Shown: piece after piece, positions 1 to 10,860 of the stretch
Position numbering within the stretch: position 1 is the first letter of the stretch
How the letters are laid out: the number at the start of each line of letters is the position of its first letter
NCBI GenBank assembly: GCA_029776205.1
Contig: JAKOTQ010000011.1
Span: 1-64,000 of the forward strand
From: Bacillota bacterium
GTDB taxonomy: Bacteria > Bacillota > UBA4882 > UBA8346
DNA: 64,000 nt
Reading direction: 5' to 3'
Notes under the pieces: generated by a model
Database searches by the model: none
What the model was told of the DNA's origin: nothing
Seen by the model: the letters and a program-made list of their open reading frames with translations, nothing else
Made by a program: the position numbers and the translations under genes

Positions 1-516
1 GATCTGGTTTCGTTCCCGGAAGTCCCCGGACTTAATCGACAACGTGAGCGCTTCGTAATCTTCCGGCGATCCCAAGCCATAGATACAGGAAACGCTGGCA
101 ACGATGATCACGTCTTTCCGTTGCAACAGCGACGACGTTGCTGCATGCCGAAGCCGATCGATTTCATCGTTGATGCTGGCATCTTTTTCGATATATAAAT
201 CAGTCTGCGGCACATAGGCTTCTGGCTGATAATAATCATAGTAACTTACAAAATACTCGACCGCATTTTCCGGAAAAAACTCCTTGAACTCACTATACAA
301 CTGAGCCGCTAACGTTTTGTTATGGGCTAGAACTAAGGTGGGTTTCTGGACGCGTTGAATCACCTGAGCCATGGTAAAAGTTTTCCCGGAACCGGTAACA
401 CCCAATAGCACCTGATCCCGCATGCCGCTTTCTATCCCTTTTACCAATTTTTCAATGGCCTGCGGTTGATCCCCGCACGGTTGATATTCGGAATGCAACC
501 GAAACAGCTGTCCCAT
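1..516 (-). CDS. uvrB: UvrABC system protein B, N-terminal part (runs off the window edge)
   Basis: Minus-strand frame from CAT at 514-516 reads [28 protein letters not shown]...[17 protein letters not shown]...[12 protein letters not shown], matching UvrB with its Walker A motif. Confidence 0.95.
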   Translation of the reverse strand, partial: MGQLFRLHSEYQPCGDQPQAIEKLVKGIESGMRDQVLLGVTGSGKTFTMAQVIQRVQKPTLVLAHNKTLAAQLYSEFKEFFPENAVEYFVSYYDYYQPEAYVPQTDLYIEKDASINDEIDRLRHAATSSLLQRKDVIIVASVSCIYGLGSPEDYEALTLSIKSGDFRERNQI

Positions 517-643
517 TCTTTTCACTCCACACTATTAAGTATCAAACCGAACATATATTCGATCATATATTCGACGGTCAATGACGAATCCCTCTTATTT
601 AACGAATCATTCATCAAAAGATTAACCTATTTTTTAATTTACA

Positions 644-680
644 TGACTTTCAAAACAAAACCGGGCCAGAGCCCGGTCCT
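644..680 (-). terminator. Rho-independent terminator
   Basis: Minus strand CCGGGCTCTGGCCCGGTTTTGTTTT downstream of the ORF ending at 713. Confidence 0.7.
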
Positions 681-712
681 GATCATGTTTTCATCGTCAT
701 GTATAATGTTCT

Positions 713-2194
713 TCATCGTACCAGCTCCGATACTGGCACGATTTCAACTCCGGCTTTGGTAAATTCCGGGAGCATCTCGATGATCGCCTCCGCCGTCCCT
801 TCCCGGACATGACCGATAGCGATGGCTTCGCCATCCCGGAGAGCAATCCGGATCACATCCTGCAACGCTTTTTTCTTTGCCTCATAATTATCATAATGGT
901 CGATAAAAATATGGCGTTGTCCAAAGGGAACCTGATGTTTCCGGGCAGCCGTTTTTGCCACAGACTGGTTACTGGTATAACTGTCGATGAAATAAAGGTT
1001 TCTTCGCTTAAGTTCTGCCATGATAATATCCATCAACCGCGGATCGCTGGTTCCGGCCGAACCCATATGATTATTAACGCCGCGGGCACTGGGTACTGAT
1101 TTGAGATTAAGATCTAATTGCCGAAGGATCTCCTCTTCCGTCCATTCCCGCTTGATCAGTCCCGGCCCGGGATTTTCCGATGAATCGAAAGGTTCTAGCG
1201 GTAAATGCAGCATAATCTCGAACCCCCGTTTACGGGCAGCCTCTTCATAAAAGTTCCCATAAGGGCTCATCGGTAAAAAGGCCCACGTTAAGGGAGCCGG
1301 CACTTCCAGCATTTTATCTGCAGGGCCTTTAACATATCCTACGTCATCAATGATGATACTGACCCGGGCTTTCCGCTTTACCGTCGGGAGATCCGGAACC
1401 GGAACTTGAGAAGATATCGGCGGCAGTGGCAGAACTTTTGACGCTACCGACAGGATATCCTTCACTTCCGCAGCCAATTCCGATTTTCCATCCGGATCAG
1501 GCGTCTTCGGCTCTTCAGGTTTAGTTTCCGGGAGTTTCGGCGGCGTCTCCGGAATTAGACCTTCCCAATTAAAAGCTTTAGATACCGACTTAGATAATGG
1601 CTGAATCATAGTGATTTCGCCGATCCGAACTGTTCCGGTACGCCCGGCAAATTGATAGGAGCCGCCCACTGTCAATCGCAACCACAGCCGTCGCTCACGA
1701 TATCCCCACTTAATGTCTTGAACTTCCAAACCCCAATTGTGTACTGTCTGCTTCAAACAAAACCCCAAACGAACCAGGGCCTTTTCATCTACAGCTTCGA
1801 TCAAGATAATCTGCTCTGAAAAACCTACCCAGGTCATTGTCTGCGAATCCAAAACTTTTTCGTTAAGTCTCACCGTTTCCCGACGCTCAACAATAACCGG
1901 ATCGTATCCCTGATCGTTCAAGGTTTGCTGCCAGCTTTTTCGAAAATCTTCCGACACTTGCATCATTTGCTCCGGGGTCCACACAGATTCCCCGGCGGCT
2001 GCTGTCTGAACATGAACACCGGTTATCATAGAACAAAGAACCATCAAGACAAAAAATATTCCGTAAAAAAAACAGGCTGAGCGCACCGGAGCAGATAACG
2101 GCTGCATCTTCACACCTGTTTTCGAAAGTTTCCGGCTCATTTTTTGGATTAACCCGCCATCTTCAGATTTTTGACAACCGCTTCTCTTAACCAC
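713..2194 (-). CDS. Divergent polysaccharide deacetylase family protein (DUF610/YibQ-like)
   Basis: RVSIIIDDVGYVKGPADKMLEVPAPLTWAFLPMSPYGNFYEEAARKRGFEIMLHLPLEP; N-terminal TM segment; overlaps the ctpA-like gene. Confidence 0.8.
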   Translation of the reverse strand: MVKRSGCQKSEDGGLIQKMSRKLSKTGVKMQPLSAPVRSACFFYGIFFVLMVLCSMITGVHVQTAAAGESVWTPEQMMQVSEDFRKSWQQTLNDQGYDPVIVERRETVRLNEKVLDSQTMTWVGFSEQIILIEAVDEKALVRLGFCLKQTVHNWGLEVQDIKWGYRERRLWLRLTVGGSYQFAGRTGTVRIGEITMIQPLSKSVSKAFNWEGLIPETPPKLPETKPEEPKTPDPDGKSELAAEVKDILSVASKVLPLPPISSQVPVPDLPTVKRKARVSIIIDDVGYVKGPADKMLEVPAPLTWAFLPMSPYGNFYEEAARKRGFEIMLHLPLEPFDSSENPGPGLIKREWTEEEILRQLDLNLKSVPSARGVNNHMGSAGTSDPRLMDIIMAELKRRNLYFIDSYTSNQSVAKTAARKHQVPFGQRHIFIDHYDNYEAKKKALQDVIRIALRDGEAIAIGHVREGTAEAIIEMLPEFTKAGVEIVPVSELVR

Positions 2195-3399
2195 TTTATC
2201 GCTTCTTTCTCTTGTAATTCTTGCATTTTAAAGAAGGGTTGCGGATCCCCCTTTTTCAGCAATTGATCCATTGCCCCGGGTATTTCGACGACACGATGGG
2301 GTAAAACGCCTTTTTTATGAATATTCACCCGGCCGGATGTCAGATAACTGGCAATGGTAATAGTCACTCCCGTACCACCGGGTAATTCTTTAACTTCCTG
2401 AATCAGGTCTTTCCCAAATGTATGGGTTCCGATCAAGTAAGCCCGCTTCTGATCTTTCAAGGCTCCCGCCACAATTTCGGAAGCACTGGCACTCCAACTG
2501 TCGACCAATACCACCATCGGCATCTCTGTGAACCGAAACCCGGACGGAGCGATTAAGCTTCGTTGAACGTGACCTTTTCTGAGCACATGTAAAATCGGAG
2601 TGCCATCCGGCAAGAAAGTTCCGGCGACTTGCACAGCCGCATTAAGGGCACCCCCGGGATTCGACCGCAAGTCCAAAATAACCCCTTTAGCTGACGACTG
2701 GGAGATTTCCTTCACTTTTTCGGCGAGGTCCTTTGCTGTGGTCTCAGCAAATTGGGAAATTTTCAAGTGAGCATATTTCCCGAGGATCGGATCATCTTTT
2801 AGTTTCAATTCTACCGTTGATATCCGGATATTATCCCGGGTTACAGTCACATCAATTTCCTGACGGTTCATACCTTCCCCACGGACAATCCGTAAAGCCA
2901 CTTTTGTTCCGACTTCCCCCCGAATTCTGGCGATCGCCACGTCCGTTCCCAGCTTTTTCACAGAGTCGTTATCCACGGCAATGATCCGATCACCCTGTTG
3001 CAATCCTGCCCTTTCACTGGGCGAACCGGGAACCACGGAAGAAATCAGCAGTTCTTCCTCTTGCGCTATGAGATAAATCCCAATACCCCCAAAAAACCCC
3101 TTGGTATCCTTTTGCAACTCCGTATACTCCTCTTTCCCCAAAAACCGGGTATAGGGATCACCCAGTGTCTCTAAGGTATCTGAAATATTTCCCTTTTTTA
3201 AATACGTCTCAGTCAGTTGAATCAAACTCACCGGTTGATAATAATGGAGTTTAACTGCTCCAATTACATAGATCGCTGTCCAAATATCTTTATATCGCCC
3301 CTGCCGGAAGTTACTCTGCAGCCACCAGGCCACTCCGGAAGCCACAACAAACAGGAGAACAAAAAAACCTATCCACCTCAGCTGAGGTTTTTTCAACAC
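2149..3399 (-). CDS. S41 family C-terminal processing peptidase with PDZ domain
   Basis: GGIGIYL...SPSERAGLQQGDRIIAVD (PDZ), LDLRSNPGGAL, VDSWSASASEIVAGALKD. Confidence 0.92.
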   Translation of the reverse strand: MLKKPQLRWIGFFVLLFVVASGVAWWLQSNFRQGRYKDIWTAIYVIGAVKLHYYQPVSLIQLTETYLKKGNISDTLETLGDPYTRFLGKEEYTELQKDTKGFFGGIGIYLIAQEEELLISSVVPGSPSERAGLQQGDRIIAVDNDSVKKLGTDVAIARIRGEVGTKVALRIVRGEGMNRQEIDVTVTRDNIRISTVELKLKDDPILGKYAHLKISQFAETTAKDLAEKVKEISQSSAKGVILDLRSNPGGALNAAVQVAGTFLPDGTPILHVLRKGHVQRSLIAPSGFRFTEMPMVVLVDSWSASASEIVAGALKDQKRAYLIGTHTFGKDLIQEVKELPGGTGVTITIASYLTSGRVNIHKKGVLPHRVVEIPGAMDQLLKKGDPQPFFKMQELQEKEAIKWLREAVVKNLKMAG

Positions 3400-3413
3400 A
3401 TAAACCGCTCCTT

Positions 3414-4580
3414 TTACAGATAACTCAAGGGATCGGTGGGCTTTCCGTTTTTCCGGACTTCAAAATGAAGATGAGGCCCTGTACTCAGCCCGGTCGTACC
3501 AACCAACGCAATACGCTGCCCTTTGGTAACCTTTTGATGTACACTGACCAACAATACATCACAATGGGCATATACCGTTGAAATCCCCGCTCCATGGTCA
3601 ATGGTAACCATCTTACCGTATCCGCCGTTGGTGCTGCTGAAGATGACGATCCCGTCATCTGCCGCTAAAATAGGAGTTCCACGAGGGGCTGCAATATCAA
3701 TCCCTGAATGATATTTTTGCTTTTTCAAAATCGGATGAACACGATAGCCAAAATAGGAAGAAATCCGGCCCTTGATCGTTAACGGCCAGGTCATGACGCC
3801 GGTACCTAACTTCTCCCGGCTGTTATGTTGGAGATTTCGAATCTGGGATTCCATCTCCCGGGAGGTCCGTTCCAACTCATCCAAGGCTTCTTCCAGTTTT
3901 TTACGGTCATTTTGAATCGAAGCCAATTGCTCGCGTTGCATTTTAACCCGGGAAGCCCACAAAGAATGCTGATCTTTGGTTTGATTTTGCAATTTGGTAT
4001 AAATCTTCTTCTCCCGCTGCAGCTCCATTTGCTTCTCAGCGATCTCTTTTTTCTTCTCGGCGATTTTCTCCATTTGATGCTGCAACTTCTTAAGCATACT
4101 CAGATCTTTATGTACAATGTTACCAATCAATTCAAACCGGGTGATAAATTCCCCAAAATTTTGGGAACGAAACAAAATCTCCAAATAACTTTGATACCCA
4201 TATTTATATATAGCCACCAATCGCTGATTCAGAACTTCCCGCTGGCCGGAAATTTCATTTTGTATCTCATTCAATTCCTTTTCAGCCTGGTTAAGCTCAT
4301 TTTGAACCATCGCGATTCGCTTTTCCGTGGCACCAACCTGACTGGTTAAACGGTTCAGGTTGGTGCTGATCTTTTCCAATTCCTTCTGTGTCGAAAGCAA
4401 ATTCTTTAGCACAGATTTTTCTTTCTGTTGGATTTGCTTTAACTGCTTTTGCTTTTGAACGATCTTCTTTTGGATATCAGTCTCGGCATAACCTGGCATA
4501 CTGGCTACACCCAGACATAAACTGATCGCCAAAAGAGCGGAAAATAAAGCATTCTTCTTTTCCATGCTCTGCCCCTCCAT
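3414..4580 (-). CDS. Secreted coiled-coil M23/LytM peptidoglycan endopeptidase (EnvC/PcsB-like position next to ftsEX)
   Basis: Signal peptide, long coiled coil, HSGIDIAAPRGTPI and GPHLHFEVRKNG M23 motifs. Confidence 0.9.
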   Translation of the reverse strand: MEGQSMEKKNALFSALLAISLCLGVASMPGYAETDIQKKIVQKQKQLKQIQQKEKSVLKNLLSTQKELEKISTNLNRLTSQVGATEKRIAMVQNELNQAEKELNEIQNEISGQREVLNQRLVAIYKYGYQSYLEILFRSQNFGEFITRFELIGNIVHKDLSMLKKLQHQMEKIAEKKKEIAEKQMELQREKKIYTKLQNQTKDQHSLWASRVKMQREQLASIQNDRKKLEEALDELERTSREMESQIRNLQHNSREKLGTGVMTWPLTIKGRISSYFGYRVHPILKKQKYHSGIDIAAPRGTPILAADDGIVIFSSTNGGYGKMVTIDHGAGISTVYAHCDVLLVSVHQKVTKGQRIALVGTTGLSTGPHLHFEVRKNGKPTDPLSYL

Positions 4581-4636
4581 TGAAACCAGAAAGCAGGATA
4601 AACCGATTATCCCATCACCATCCGATAATCACATTT

Positions 4637-5536
4637 TTATACCTTCAAAAACTTTTTGATCGACATCAAACTGCCAATAGCCCCGAAAGCCAGTCCCACC
4701 AAAGAAACCAACCAAAACAATCCTCCGTTTACCATATGCTCGCTTAAAAGCGGAATAAACGGCGCCAATTCTTTCACATAAGCAATCAACAGATGATATC
4801 CTTTGGAAATGATAATCGTGGCCAAAATAGCGCCGCCCATCCCCAACATAATTCCTTCCAGCATAAACGGCCAACGGATAAACCAATCCGTCGCCCCAAC
4901 CAATTTCATGATCTCGATCTCTTTACGACGGGCAAAAACCGTTAAACGAATGGTATTGACAATAATATACAATACAACCAGCCCGACAATGACGACGAGG
5001 CTCACCCCGATAACCCAAATAACCTGGATCACCAGCAGCATCGACTCGACAAAATCTTTACCATACTCCACCTCATCAATTCCGGGCAAAGATTCCAGCC
5101 GGGCAGTAAGTTCCTTCAATTCCACATTATCTTCCAGTCTGATATTGATCATATCCGGCAAGGGATTATCCGCTGCCAAGTAATTGTGGAGTTCTTTAAT
5201 TCCCAAGGTCTTCCCAAGCCAATTGGCTGCTTCGGTTTTTGACACGAACTTAACTTCTTTAACACCGTCAAAACTCAACATCCGGTTTTGCAAAGAAACC
5301 GCATCAGCGTCTTCCTTTAAATATACCCGAATTTCCAGAACACCTTTTGCCATCTCGGTAAAATGATTCACATTAGTAACAACGATATAAAAACTGCCAA
5401 GGATAATTAAAGCCAAAGTAATAGTGATCACGGCGGTCAGAGACATCAATCCGTTACGGGCCAAACCTGTCGATGCTTCTTTGGTGAAATACCAAAATGT
5501 TTTAATTTTCAAATCCGTAACCTCCCTTTTGCTCAT
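4637..5536 (-). CDS. ftsX: Cell division protein FtsX
   Basis: Four-TM permease-like protein directly after ftsE; RRKEIEIMKLVGATDWFIRWPFMLEG. Confidence 0.93.
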   Translation of the reverse strand: MSKREVTDLKIKTFWYFTKEASTGLARNGLMSLTAVITITLALIILGSFYIVVTNVNHFTEMAKGVLEIRVYLKEDADAVSLQNRMLSFDGVKEVKFVSKTEAANWLGKTLGIKELHNYLAADNPLPDMINIRLEDNVELKELTARLESLPGIDEVEYGKDFVESMLLVIQVIWVIGVSLVVIVGLVVLYIIVNTIRLTVFARRKEIEIMKLVGATDWFIRWPFMLEGIMLGMGGAILATIIISKGYHLLIAYVKELAPFIPLLSEHMVNGGLFWLVSLVGLAFGAIGSLMSIKKFLKV

Positions 5537-6206
5537 CGCGAATCATACGACCGCTGTCGAGAGCAATGACCCGTCGCCGCAATTTATCGACAATATTCTT
5601 ATTATGAGTGGACATGATCACGGTTGTCCCCCGCTTGTTGATCTCCAGCAGCAAGTCCATCAGTCCCCATGAAGTCTCCGGATCCAAATTGCCAGTGGGT
5701 TCATCGGCCAATAATAAATGGGGCCGATTCACAATGGCCCGGGCTAATGAAACCCGTTGCTGTTCCCCGCCGGACAATTCCGACGGAAAAATGTTGGCCT
5801 TATCCTTCAACCCCACCAATTCCAGTACTGCAGGCACCTGACGGTTAATATCCTTTTTAGAAGCCTCAATAACTTCCAAGGCGAATGAAACATTTTCGAA
5901 AACGGTTTTATGCGGAAGCAACTTAAAATCTTGAAAGATAAATCCGATATTTCTCCGTAAAAGAGAAACCTCCCCGGCTTTCATTTTGGCAAGGTTCTTA
6001 TGGCCGACCAGCACCTGCCCGCTGGTCGGAAGCTCCTTACGAATGATCAGTTTCATAAAAGTGGACTTTCCGGCACCGCTCGGTCCCACTAAAAAAGCAA
6101 ACTCACCTTTCTCAATATGAATATTGATATCATGCAAGGCAGCAACGCCATTACTATATATCTTCGATACCCCTTGAAATTGGATCACCCATATCACCCC
6201 AATCAT
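5502..6206 (-). CDS. ftsE: Cell division ATP-binding protein FtsE (start may be GTG at 6188)
   Basis: VGPSGAGKSTFMKLI, LSGGEQQRVSLARAIV, LLADEPTGNLDPETS. Confidence 0.94.
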   Translation of the reverse strand: MIGVIWVIQFQGVSKIYSNGVAALHDINIHIEKGEFAFLVGPSGAGKSTFMKLIIRKELPTSGQVLVGHKNLAKMKAGEVSLLRRNIGFIFQDFKLLPHKTVFENVSFALEVIEASKKDINRQVPAVLELVGLKDKANIFPSELSGGEQQRVSLARAIVNRPHLLLADEPTGNLDPETSWGLMDLLLEINKRGTTVIMSTHNKNIVDKLRRRVIALDSGRMIRDEQKGGYGFEN

Positions 6207-6379
6207 CAGCTACAAATAATACCAGTTGCAATTTAACATCACTTCGACGTCTCCAATGAATATCCTCCCAAAACAGCCGGATCCAAGATCTTGCCAAAAT
6301 ATATTTTCTTCTCGCTGAATATCATCATCTCTCAAACTATTTTCTGCAGGAAAATCTTCAATTTTATCCAAGATATTTC

Positions 6380-6408
6380 TTGACGTTTTTTAGTGGACCC
6401 TATATAAT
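6380..6408 (+). promoter_or_regulatory. Predicted sigma-A promoter for leuCDB
   Basis: TTGACG (6380-6385), 17-bp spacer, TATAAT (6403-6408), upstream of leuC. Confidence 0.65.
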
Positions 6409-6540
6409 ATTTTTAATTCAAGCGTTCTTTATGTCTGACAATAATACCAATTTACCAATCGATTCTTGACAGTTTACAGCCATTGCTGCATAGACATATG
6501 CCGATGAAACATTGAGAAACACTTAAAAATACTAAACGAG

Positions 6541-7818
6541 GTGATTAACATGGGCTTAACGATGACCGAAAAAATCTTGGCAGCCCACGCCGGAAAGACA
6601 GGGGTCGAACCGGGAGAATTAATCAATGCCAAAGTAGATATGGTTTTAGGCAACGATATTACCGCACCTGTTGCCATTAAGGAATTCGCCAAAATTGGAG
6701 TTGACCGGGTCTTCGATAATGAAAAAATCGCATTGGTTCCTGACCATTTTACCCCGAACAAAGATATTAAATCTGCCGAACAAGCGAAAACCCTTCGCGA
6801 ATTCGCACGTAAATACGGTATTGTGAACTATTTTGAAGTCGGCGAAATGGGGGTTGAACATTGCCTGCTGCCGGAGAAAGGTTTGGTACTCCCCGGTGAC
6901 CTGGTCATCGGAGCCGACTCCCACACCTGCACTTATGGTGCTTTGGGCGCCTTCTCCACCGGTGTCGGAAGCACTGACATGGCAGCCGCGATGGCTTCAG
7001 GCGAAGCCTGGTTCAAAGTACCGGAAAGTATGAAGTTTATCTATTACGGGAAACTTCCTCGCTGGGTCGGTGGAAAAGACCTGATTCTCTATACCATTGG
7101 ACAAATCGGTGTCGACGGCGCATTGTACCGCTCCATGGAATTTACCGGAGAAGCCGTTTCCGAACTCTCGATGGATGGCCGCTTCACCATGGCTAATATG
7201 GCCATTGAAGCCGGAGGCAAAAACGGTATCTTCGCCGTTGACGAAAAAACCCTGGAATATGTTAAAGGACGTTCCAAACGAGACTTTACCGTTTATCACA
7301 GCGACCCGGATGCCAAATATGTCCAGACCTACGAATGGGATGTCTCCAAACTCGAACCTCAAGTGGCCTTCCCGCACTTACCGGAGAATACCCGTCCGCT
7401 TTCCCAATGCGGTGACGTATCCATCGACCAGGCGATTATCGGCTCCTGTACCAACGGCCGGATCGAAGACTTACGGGAAGCAGCCTATATCCTTAAAGGC
7501 AAAAGAGTCAATCCCAATGTTCGTTTGATCATCATTCCCGGTACTCAGGCCGTTTGGCGTCAAGCCATGAAAGAAGGGCTTTTTGATATCTTCCTCGATG
7601 CCGGCGCCGCCATCTCCACTCCGACCTGCGGACCTTGTTTGGGCGGACATATGGGAATTTTGGCCAAAGGCGAACGGGCCATTGCGACAACCAACCGTAA
7701 CTTCGTCGGACGGATGGGCCATCCTGAAAGCGAAGTATATCTGGCCGGACCGGCGGTTACCGCTGCTTCGGCTATTCTCGGAAAAATCGGAGGACCAGAG
7801 GAGGTCGGTGTAAAATGA
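6541..7818 (+). CDS. leuC: 3-isopropylmalate dehydratase large subunit
   Basis: Aconitase-family motifs [58 protein letters not shown]; followed by leuD. Confidence 0.95.
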   Translation: MINMGLTMTEKILAAHAGKTGVEPGELINAKVDMVLGNDITAPVAIKEFAKIGVDRVFDNEKIALVPDHFTPNKDIKSAEQAKTLREFARKYGIVNYFEVGEMGVEHCLLPEKGLVLPGDLVIGADSHTCTYGALGAFSTGVGSTDMAAAMASGEAWFKVPESMKFIYYGKLPRWVGGKDLILYTIGQIGVDGALYRSMEFTGEAVSELSMDGRFTMANMAIEAGGKNGIFAVDEKTLEYVKGRSKRDFTVYHSDPDAKYVQTYEWDVSKLEPQVAFPHLPENTRPLSQCGDVSIDQAIIGSCTNGRIEDLREAAYILKGKRVNPNVRLIIIPGTQAVWRQAMKEGLFDIFLDAGAAISTPTCGPCLGGHMGILAKGERAIATTNRNFVGRMGHPESEVYLAGPAVTAASAILGKIGGPEEVGVK

Positions 7819-8315
7819 GTCAACTCAAAGGCAAGGTATGGCGTTTCGGAAATGATATAGATACGGATCTAATTATTCCGGCACGTTATTTAAACACCAG
7901 CGAACCAAAGGAACTAGCCTTGCATTGCATGGAAGATGCAGATCCTACCTTTGCTAGCAAAGTACAACCTGGCGACATCATCGTCGCCGGAAAAAACTTC
8001 GGCTGCGGCAGCTCTAGAGAACATGCGCCGATTGCTATCAAAGCTGCCGGAGTTAGCTGCGTCATCGCTGCTTCCTTTGCCCGAATCTTCTTTCGGAACG
8101 CTATCAACATCGGTCTGCCCATTTTGGAATCTCCCGAAGCCAGCAGCGCCATTGCCGAAGGCCATGAGGTCCAGGTCGACTTATCGAACGGCCAAATCAC
8201 CGACCTGACCACCGGCCAAACCTTTCAAGCCGTCCCATTTCCGCCCTTCATGCAAGAACTGATTCAATCCGGCGGTTTGATCGAGTATGTGAAGAGAAAG
8301 ATGGGAACGAAATAA
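7815..8315 (+). CDS. leuD: 3-isopropylmalate dehydratase small subunit
   Basis: [42 protein letters not shown]. Confidence 0.95.
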   Translation: MSQLKGKVWRFGNDIDTDLIIPARYLNTSEPKELALHCMEDADPTFASKVQPGDIIVAGKNFGCGSSREHAPIAIKAAGVSCVIAASFARIFFRNAINIGLPILESPEASSAIAEGHEVQVDLSNGQITDLTTGQTFQAVPFPPFMQELIQSGGLIEYVKRKMGTK

Positions 8316-8325
8316 TATTGGATCC

Positions 8326-8562
8326 TGGGTACTAGGTACTGGGTACTTGATCAGGAGTCAGGAGATAGGAGACAGGAGTCAGGAGAATTAGAAGACAGAA
8401 TACAGAAGACGGAAGCTTTATAAGGCAAAGGGTAAAAATTCCGGGTACTGGGTACTAGGTGCTAGGTAATGGAAGGAACGCATTCGCGTTCCCTCTTAAA
8501 CCTAGAACCCAGGACCTAGGACCCTTTACATTAACCCAGAACCTAAACCCCGTACCCAAATT
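8326..8562. repeat. Mosaic degenerate intergenic repeat with internal hairpin
   Basis: GGGTACTAGGTACTGGGTACT-type units, AGGAGTCAGGAGATAGGAGACAGGAGTCAGGAG block, hairpin GGAACGCATTCGCGTTCC (8475-8492), then reverse-complement-type units CCTAGAACCCAGGACCTAGGACCC. Confidence 0.8.
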
Positions 8563-8604
8563 ACATATTTTCTGACTATGCTACCGAACGAAAGGAGTCC
8601 TTTC

Positions 8605-9681
8605 ATGTATAAAATTGCCGTATTGCCCGGTGATGGTATCGGCCGGGAGATCGTACCCGAAGCCGTTGCCGTACTGGAGATTATCGCGGAAAAATTTAAT
8701 ACAACCTTCGAGTTCACCCATGGCCTCATCAGCGAAGATGCTTATCAAAAATACGGCCATCCCCTGCCCCAGGCAACTTTGGATCTTTGCAAAAGCTCCC
8801 ACGCAGTTCTCCTGGGAGCCGTGGGCAGCCCGGCTATGGATCAATTACCCCCGGAACTCCGGCCGGAGCGGGCCGCATTACTCCCTCTCCGCAAAGAATT
8901 GGGGCTTTATGCCAACCTTCGTCCGATTACCGTCTACGACAGCTTGATCGACAGCTCAACCCTTAAACCGGAAGTCGTTCAAGGCGTCAACATCTTAACC
9001 TTCCGGGAACTCACCGGCGGACTTTATTTCGGCCCCAAGGAGCGGCGTCAATTGCCAGATGGCGGCTGCGAGGCCATCGACACCTTGGTCTATACCACCC
9101 GGGAGATCGAACGCATTGCCCGCCTGGCCTTTGAAGCCGCTCAAAAGCGTAGCAAACGGCTGACTTCAGTGGATAAAGCCAACGTCCTGGAGAGTTCCAG
9201 GTTATGGCGGGAAACGGTAACGGCTGTCGCCGCTGATTATCCGGATGTGACGTTAACCCATATGTATGTCGACAATTGTGCGATGCAACTGGTCCGTTGG
9301 CCCAAGCAGTTTGATGTCATCGTTACTGAAAATATGTTCGGTGATATTTTAACTGATCAAGCGTCGATGCTCGGCGGTTCCCTCGGAATGCTAGCATCAG
9401 CAAGTTTAGGAGGAGAGGTGGCACTATACGAACCGGCTCATGGTTCCGCCCCGGATATTGCCGGCCAAAATAAAGCCAATCCGTTGGCTACCATTCTCAG
9501 TGCTGCATTGATGCTCCGGTTCAGTTTCAACATGAACGAAGCAGCTGAACAGATTGAAACCGCAGTTCGCCTGGTTCTAGAGGAAGGTTACCGCACCCCG
9601 GATATCGCCTTCTCCGGATGCCACTTGGTGGGAACCAAAGAAATGGGATCCCGAGTCCGGGAAATTCTCAAAACCCTATAA
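8605..9681 (+). CDS. leuB: 3-isopropylmalate dehydrogenase
   Basis: [75 protein letters not shown] upstream of ATG 8605. Confidence 0.96.
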   Translation: MYKIAVLPGDGIGREIVPEAVAVLEIIAEKFNTTFEFTHGLISEDAYQKYGHPLPQATLDLCKSSHAVLLGAVGSPAMDQLPPELRPERAALLPLRKELGLYANLRPITVYDSLIDSSTLKPEVVQGVNILTFRELTGGLYFGPKERRQLPDGGCEAIDTLVYTTREIERIARLAFEAAQKRSKRLTSVDKANVLESSRLWRETVTAVAADYPDVTLTHMYVDNCAMQLVRWPKQFDVIVTENMFGDILTDQASMLGGSLGMLASASLGGEVALYEPAHGSAPDIAGQNKANPLATILSAALMLRFSFNMNEAAEQIETAVRLVLEEGYRTPDIAFSGCHLVGTKEMGSRVREILKTL

Positions 9682-9686
9682 AAGCA

Positions 9687-9728
9687 ATGAAAAACCGTCC
9701 AAAAAAACCGGACGGTTTTGCTATTTTT
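9687..9728 (+). terminator. Rho-independent terminator after leuB
   Basis: AAAACCGTCCAAAAAAACCGGACGGTTTTGCTATTTTT. Confidence 0.8.
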
Positions 9729-9754
9729 CCGATAAATTTTACAACATACTTACT

Positions 9755-10093
9755 TCACCATCGAAATAGACGTGTCAACATCCAACCCAAAAGCGCGGCT
9801 CCCAATATGAACATCATAAATGGCAACGTCACCACAATGAGTCCGGCAATAACCAAACCCAAAATAATCCGTTGTAGAAGATTACCGGTTCCGAGTTGAA
9901 TATGTTTAACGTAAACTCTCCGTCCCGTGTCCGAGTATTCCTGTTCCCTATCATTTCGAAAATCCGTATCTTCAATCGTAATGCCTTGAAAATTTTCCCG
10001 CTCTTCCGGACTGAGTACCCTCACCGCCGGCCGACAGTTCGGACAAAACGTTCCATCCCCTTCAAATTGGGCACCGCACTTACTGCATTGCAT
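9755..10093 (-). CDS. Zinc-ribbon domain membrane protein
   Basis: MQCSKCGAQFEGDGTFCPNCRP at N-terminus; C-terminal hydrophobic hairpin. Confidence 0.7.
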   Translation of the reverse strand: MQCSKCGAQFEGDGTFCPNCRPAVRVLSPEERENFQGITIEDTDFRNDREQEYSDTGRRVYVKHIQLGTGNLLQRIILGLVIAGLIVVTLPFMMFILGAALLGWMLTRLFRW

Positions 10094-10215
10094 GTTCTTC
10101 CTCCTGTTACGTTCATATTTAGTATACCCTAAACTGTCGGCCGGAAAATTCCCTAGAATCCGGCCTTAGAATCCATTACAATATTTAAGTAAACTATATA
10201 CCAAGGAGTGTATTC

Positions 10216-10836
10216 ATGACTGGAGTCTCTCTTGAAGTCGAAACGCGAATCCAATTCCCAACGGTTGAGGATGCTTTCACCGGAATCCCCTTCCTAAAAG
10301 AGTCCCTCACCCGGGAAAATTCATGGACAACCATTCATTACGGCCATTCTTTATTTGAAAAAGACCAAATCCTCCGCATCGGCACCATCCGGCGAAATAG
10401 CGGAACGGTCCAAACCTTTCTCGGTTGGAAAGGACCCGATCAGGGACAGTTTGCCAATATCCGCGAAGAGCTTGATGAGGAGATTACCAACGGAATCGAT
10501 GACAGCCAAATCCTGCGATTATTGGGTGGAATACCGCGTCATGCTGATCCGGCCTCGGTCATCAATGAACTGGCCCGTTTAAACTTTCTGCCCTTTATGG
10601 AGTTCAGCGGTAACAATCGCACCGGTTTTTATGAACCCCTCCAGATTCATTTGAAACTCATGCATTGTCCGATTCTTCGATGGCCGCTCTTGGTTGAATT
10701 GGAAAAAACCGCATCCACCCTTGAGGAAGCTATGATTTACCAGTCCGAGCTGGAACAGCTCATCGCAGACTTGGGATTAACGGCTTCCGTCATTCGGGAG
10801 GAACCTCCCGCTTTGCTTTATCAAACACGTTTCTGA
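10216..10836 (+). CDS. CYTH-domain-like protein (CyaB/ThTPase superfamily)
   Basis: LEVETRIQF (ExExK/R-type N-terminus), LRIGTIRRN, FLGWKGP, REELDEEI, LLVELEKTA. Confidence 0.6.
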   Translation: MTGVSLEVETRIQFPTVEDAFTGIPFLKESLTRENSWTTIHYGHSLFEKDQILRIGTIRRNSGTVQTFLGWKGPDQGQFANIREELDEEITNGIDDSQILRLLGGIPRHADPASVINELARLNFLPFMEFSGNNRTGFYEPLQIHLKLMHCPILRWPLLVELEKTASTLEEAMIYQSELEQLIADLGLTASVIREEPPALLYQTRF

Positions 10837-10860
10837 CACTCTTTCTTAAGGAGACCCCTT

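Noticed and set aside
4629-4886. 85-aa minus-strand ORF overlapping ftsX out of frame
   Set aside because: Alternative-frame shadow; the FtsX frame is intact across the region so a frameshift is not indicated
7097-7528. Long overlapping ORFs opposite to or inside leuC/leuD (e.g. 7097..7528 +, 6997..7377 -, 7583..7813 +, 7886..8212 -)
   Set aside because: Shadow frames within strongly supported leuC/leuD; no family resemblance and no independent SD context
8340-8400. Repeated AGGAGTCAGGAG block considered as a CRISPR array
   Set aside because: Units are only about 7-12 bp, degenerate and without spacers of uniform length; no cas genes
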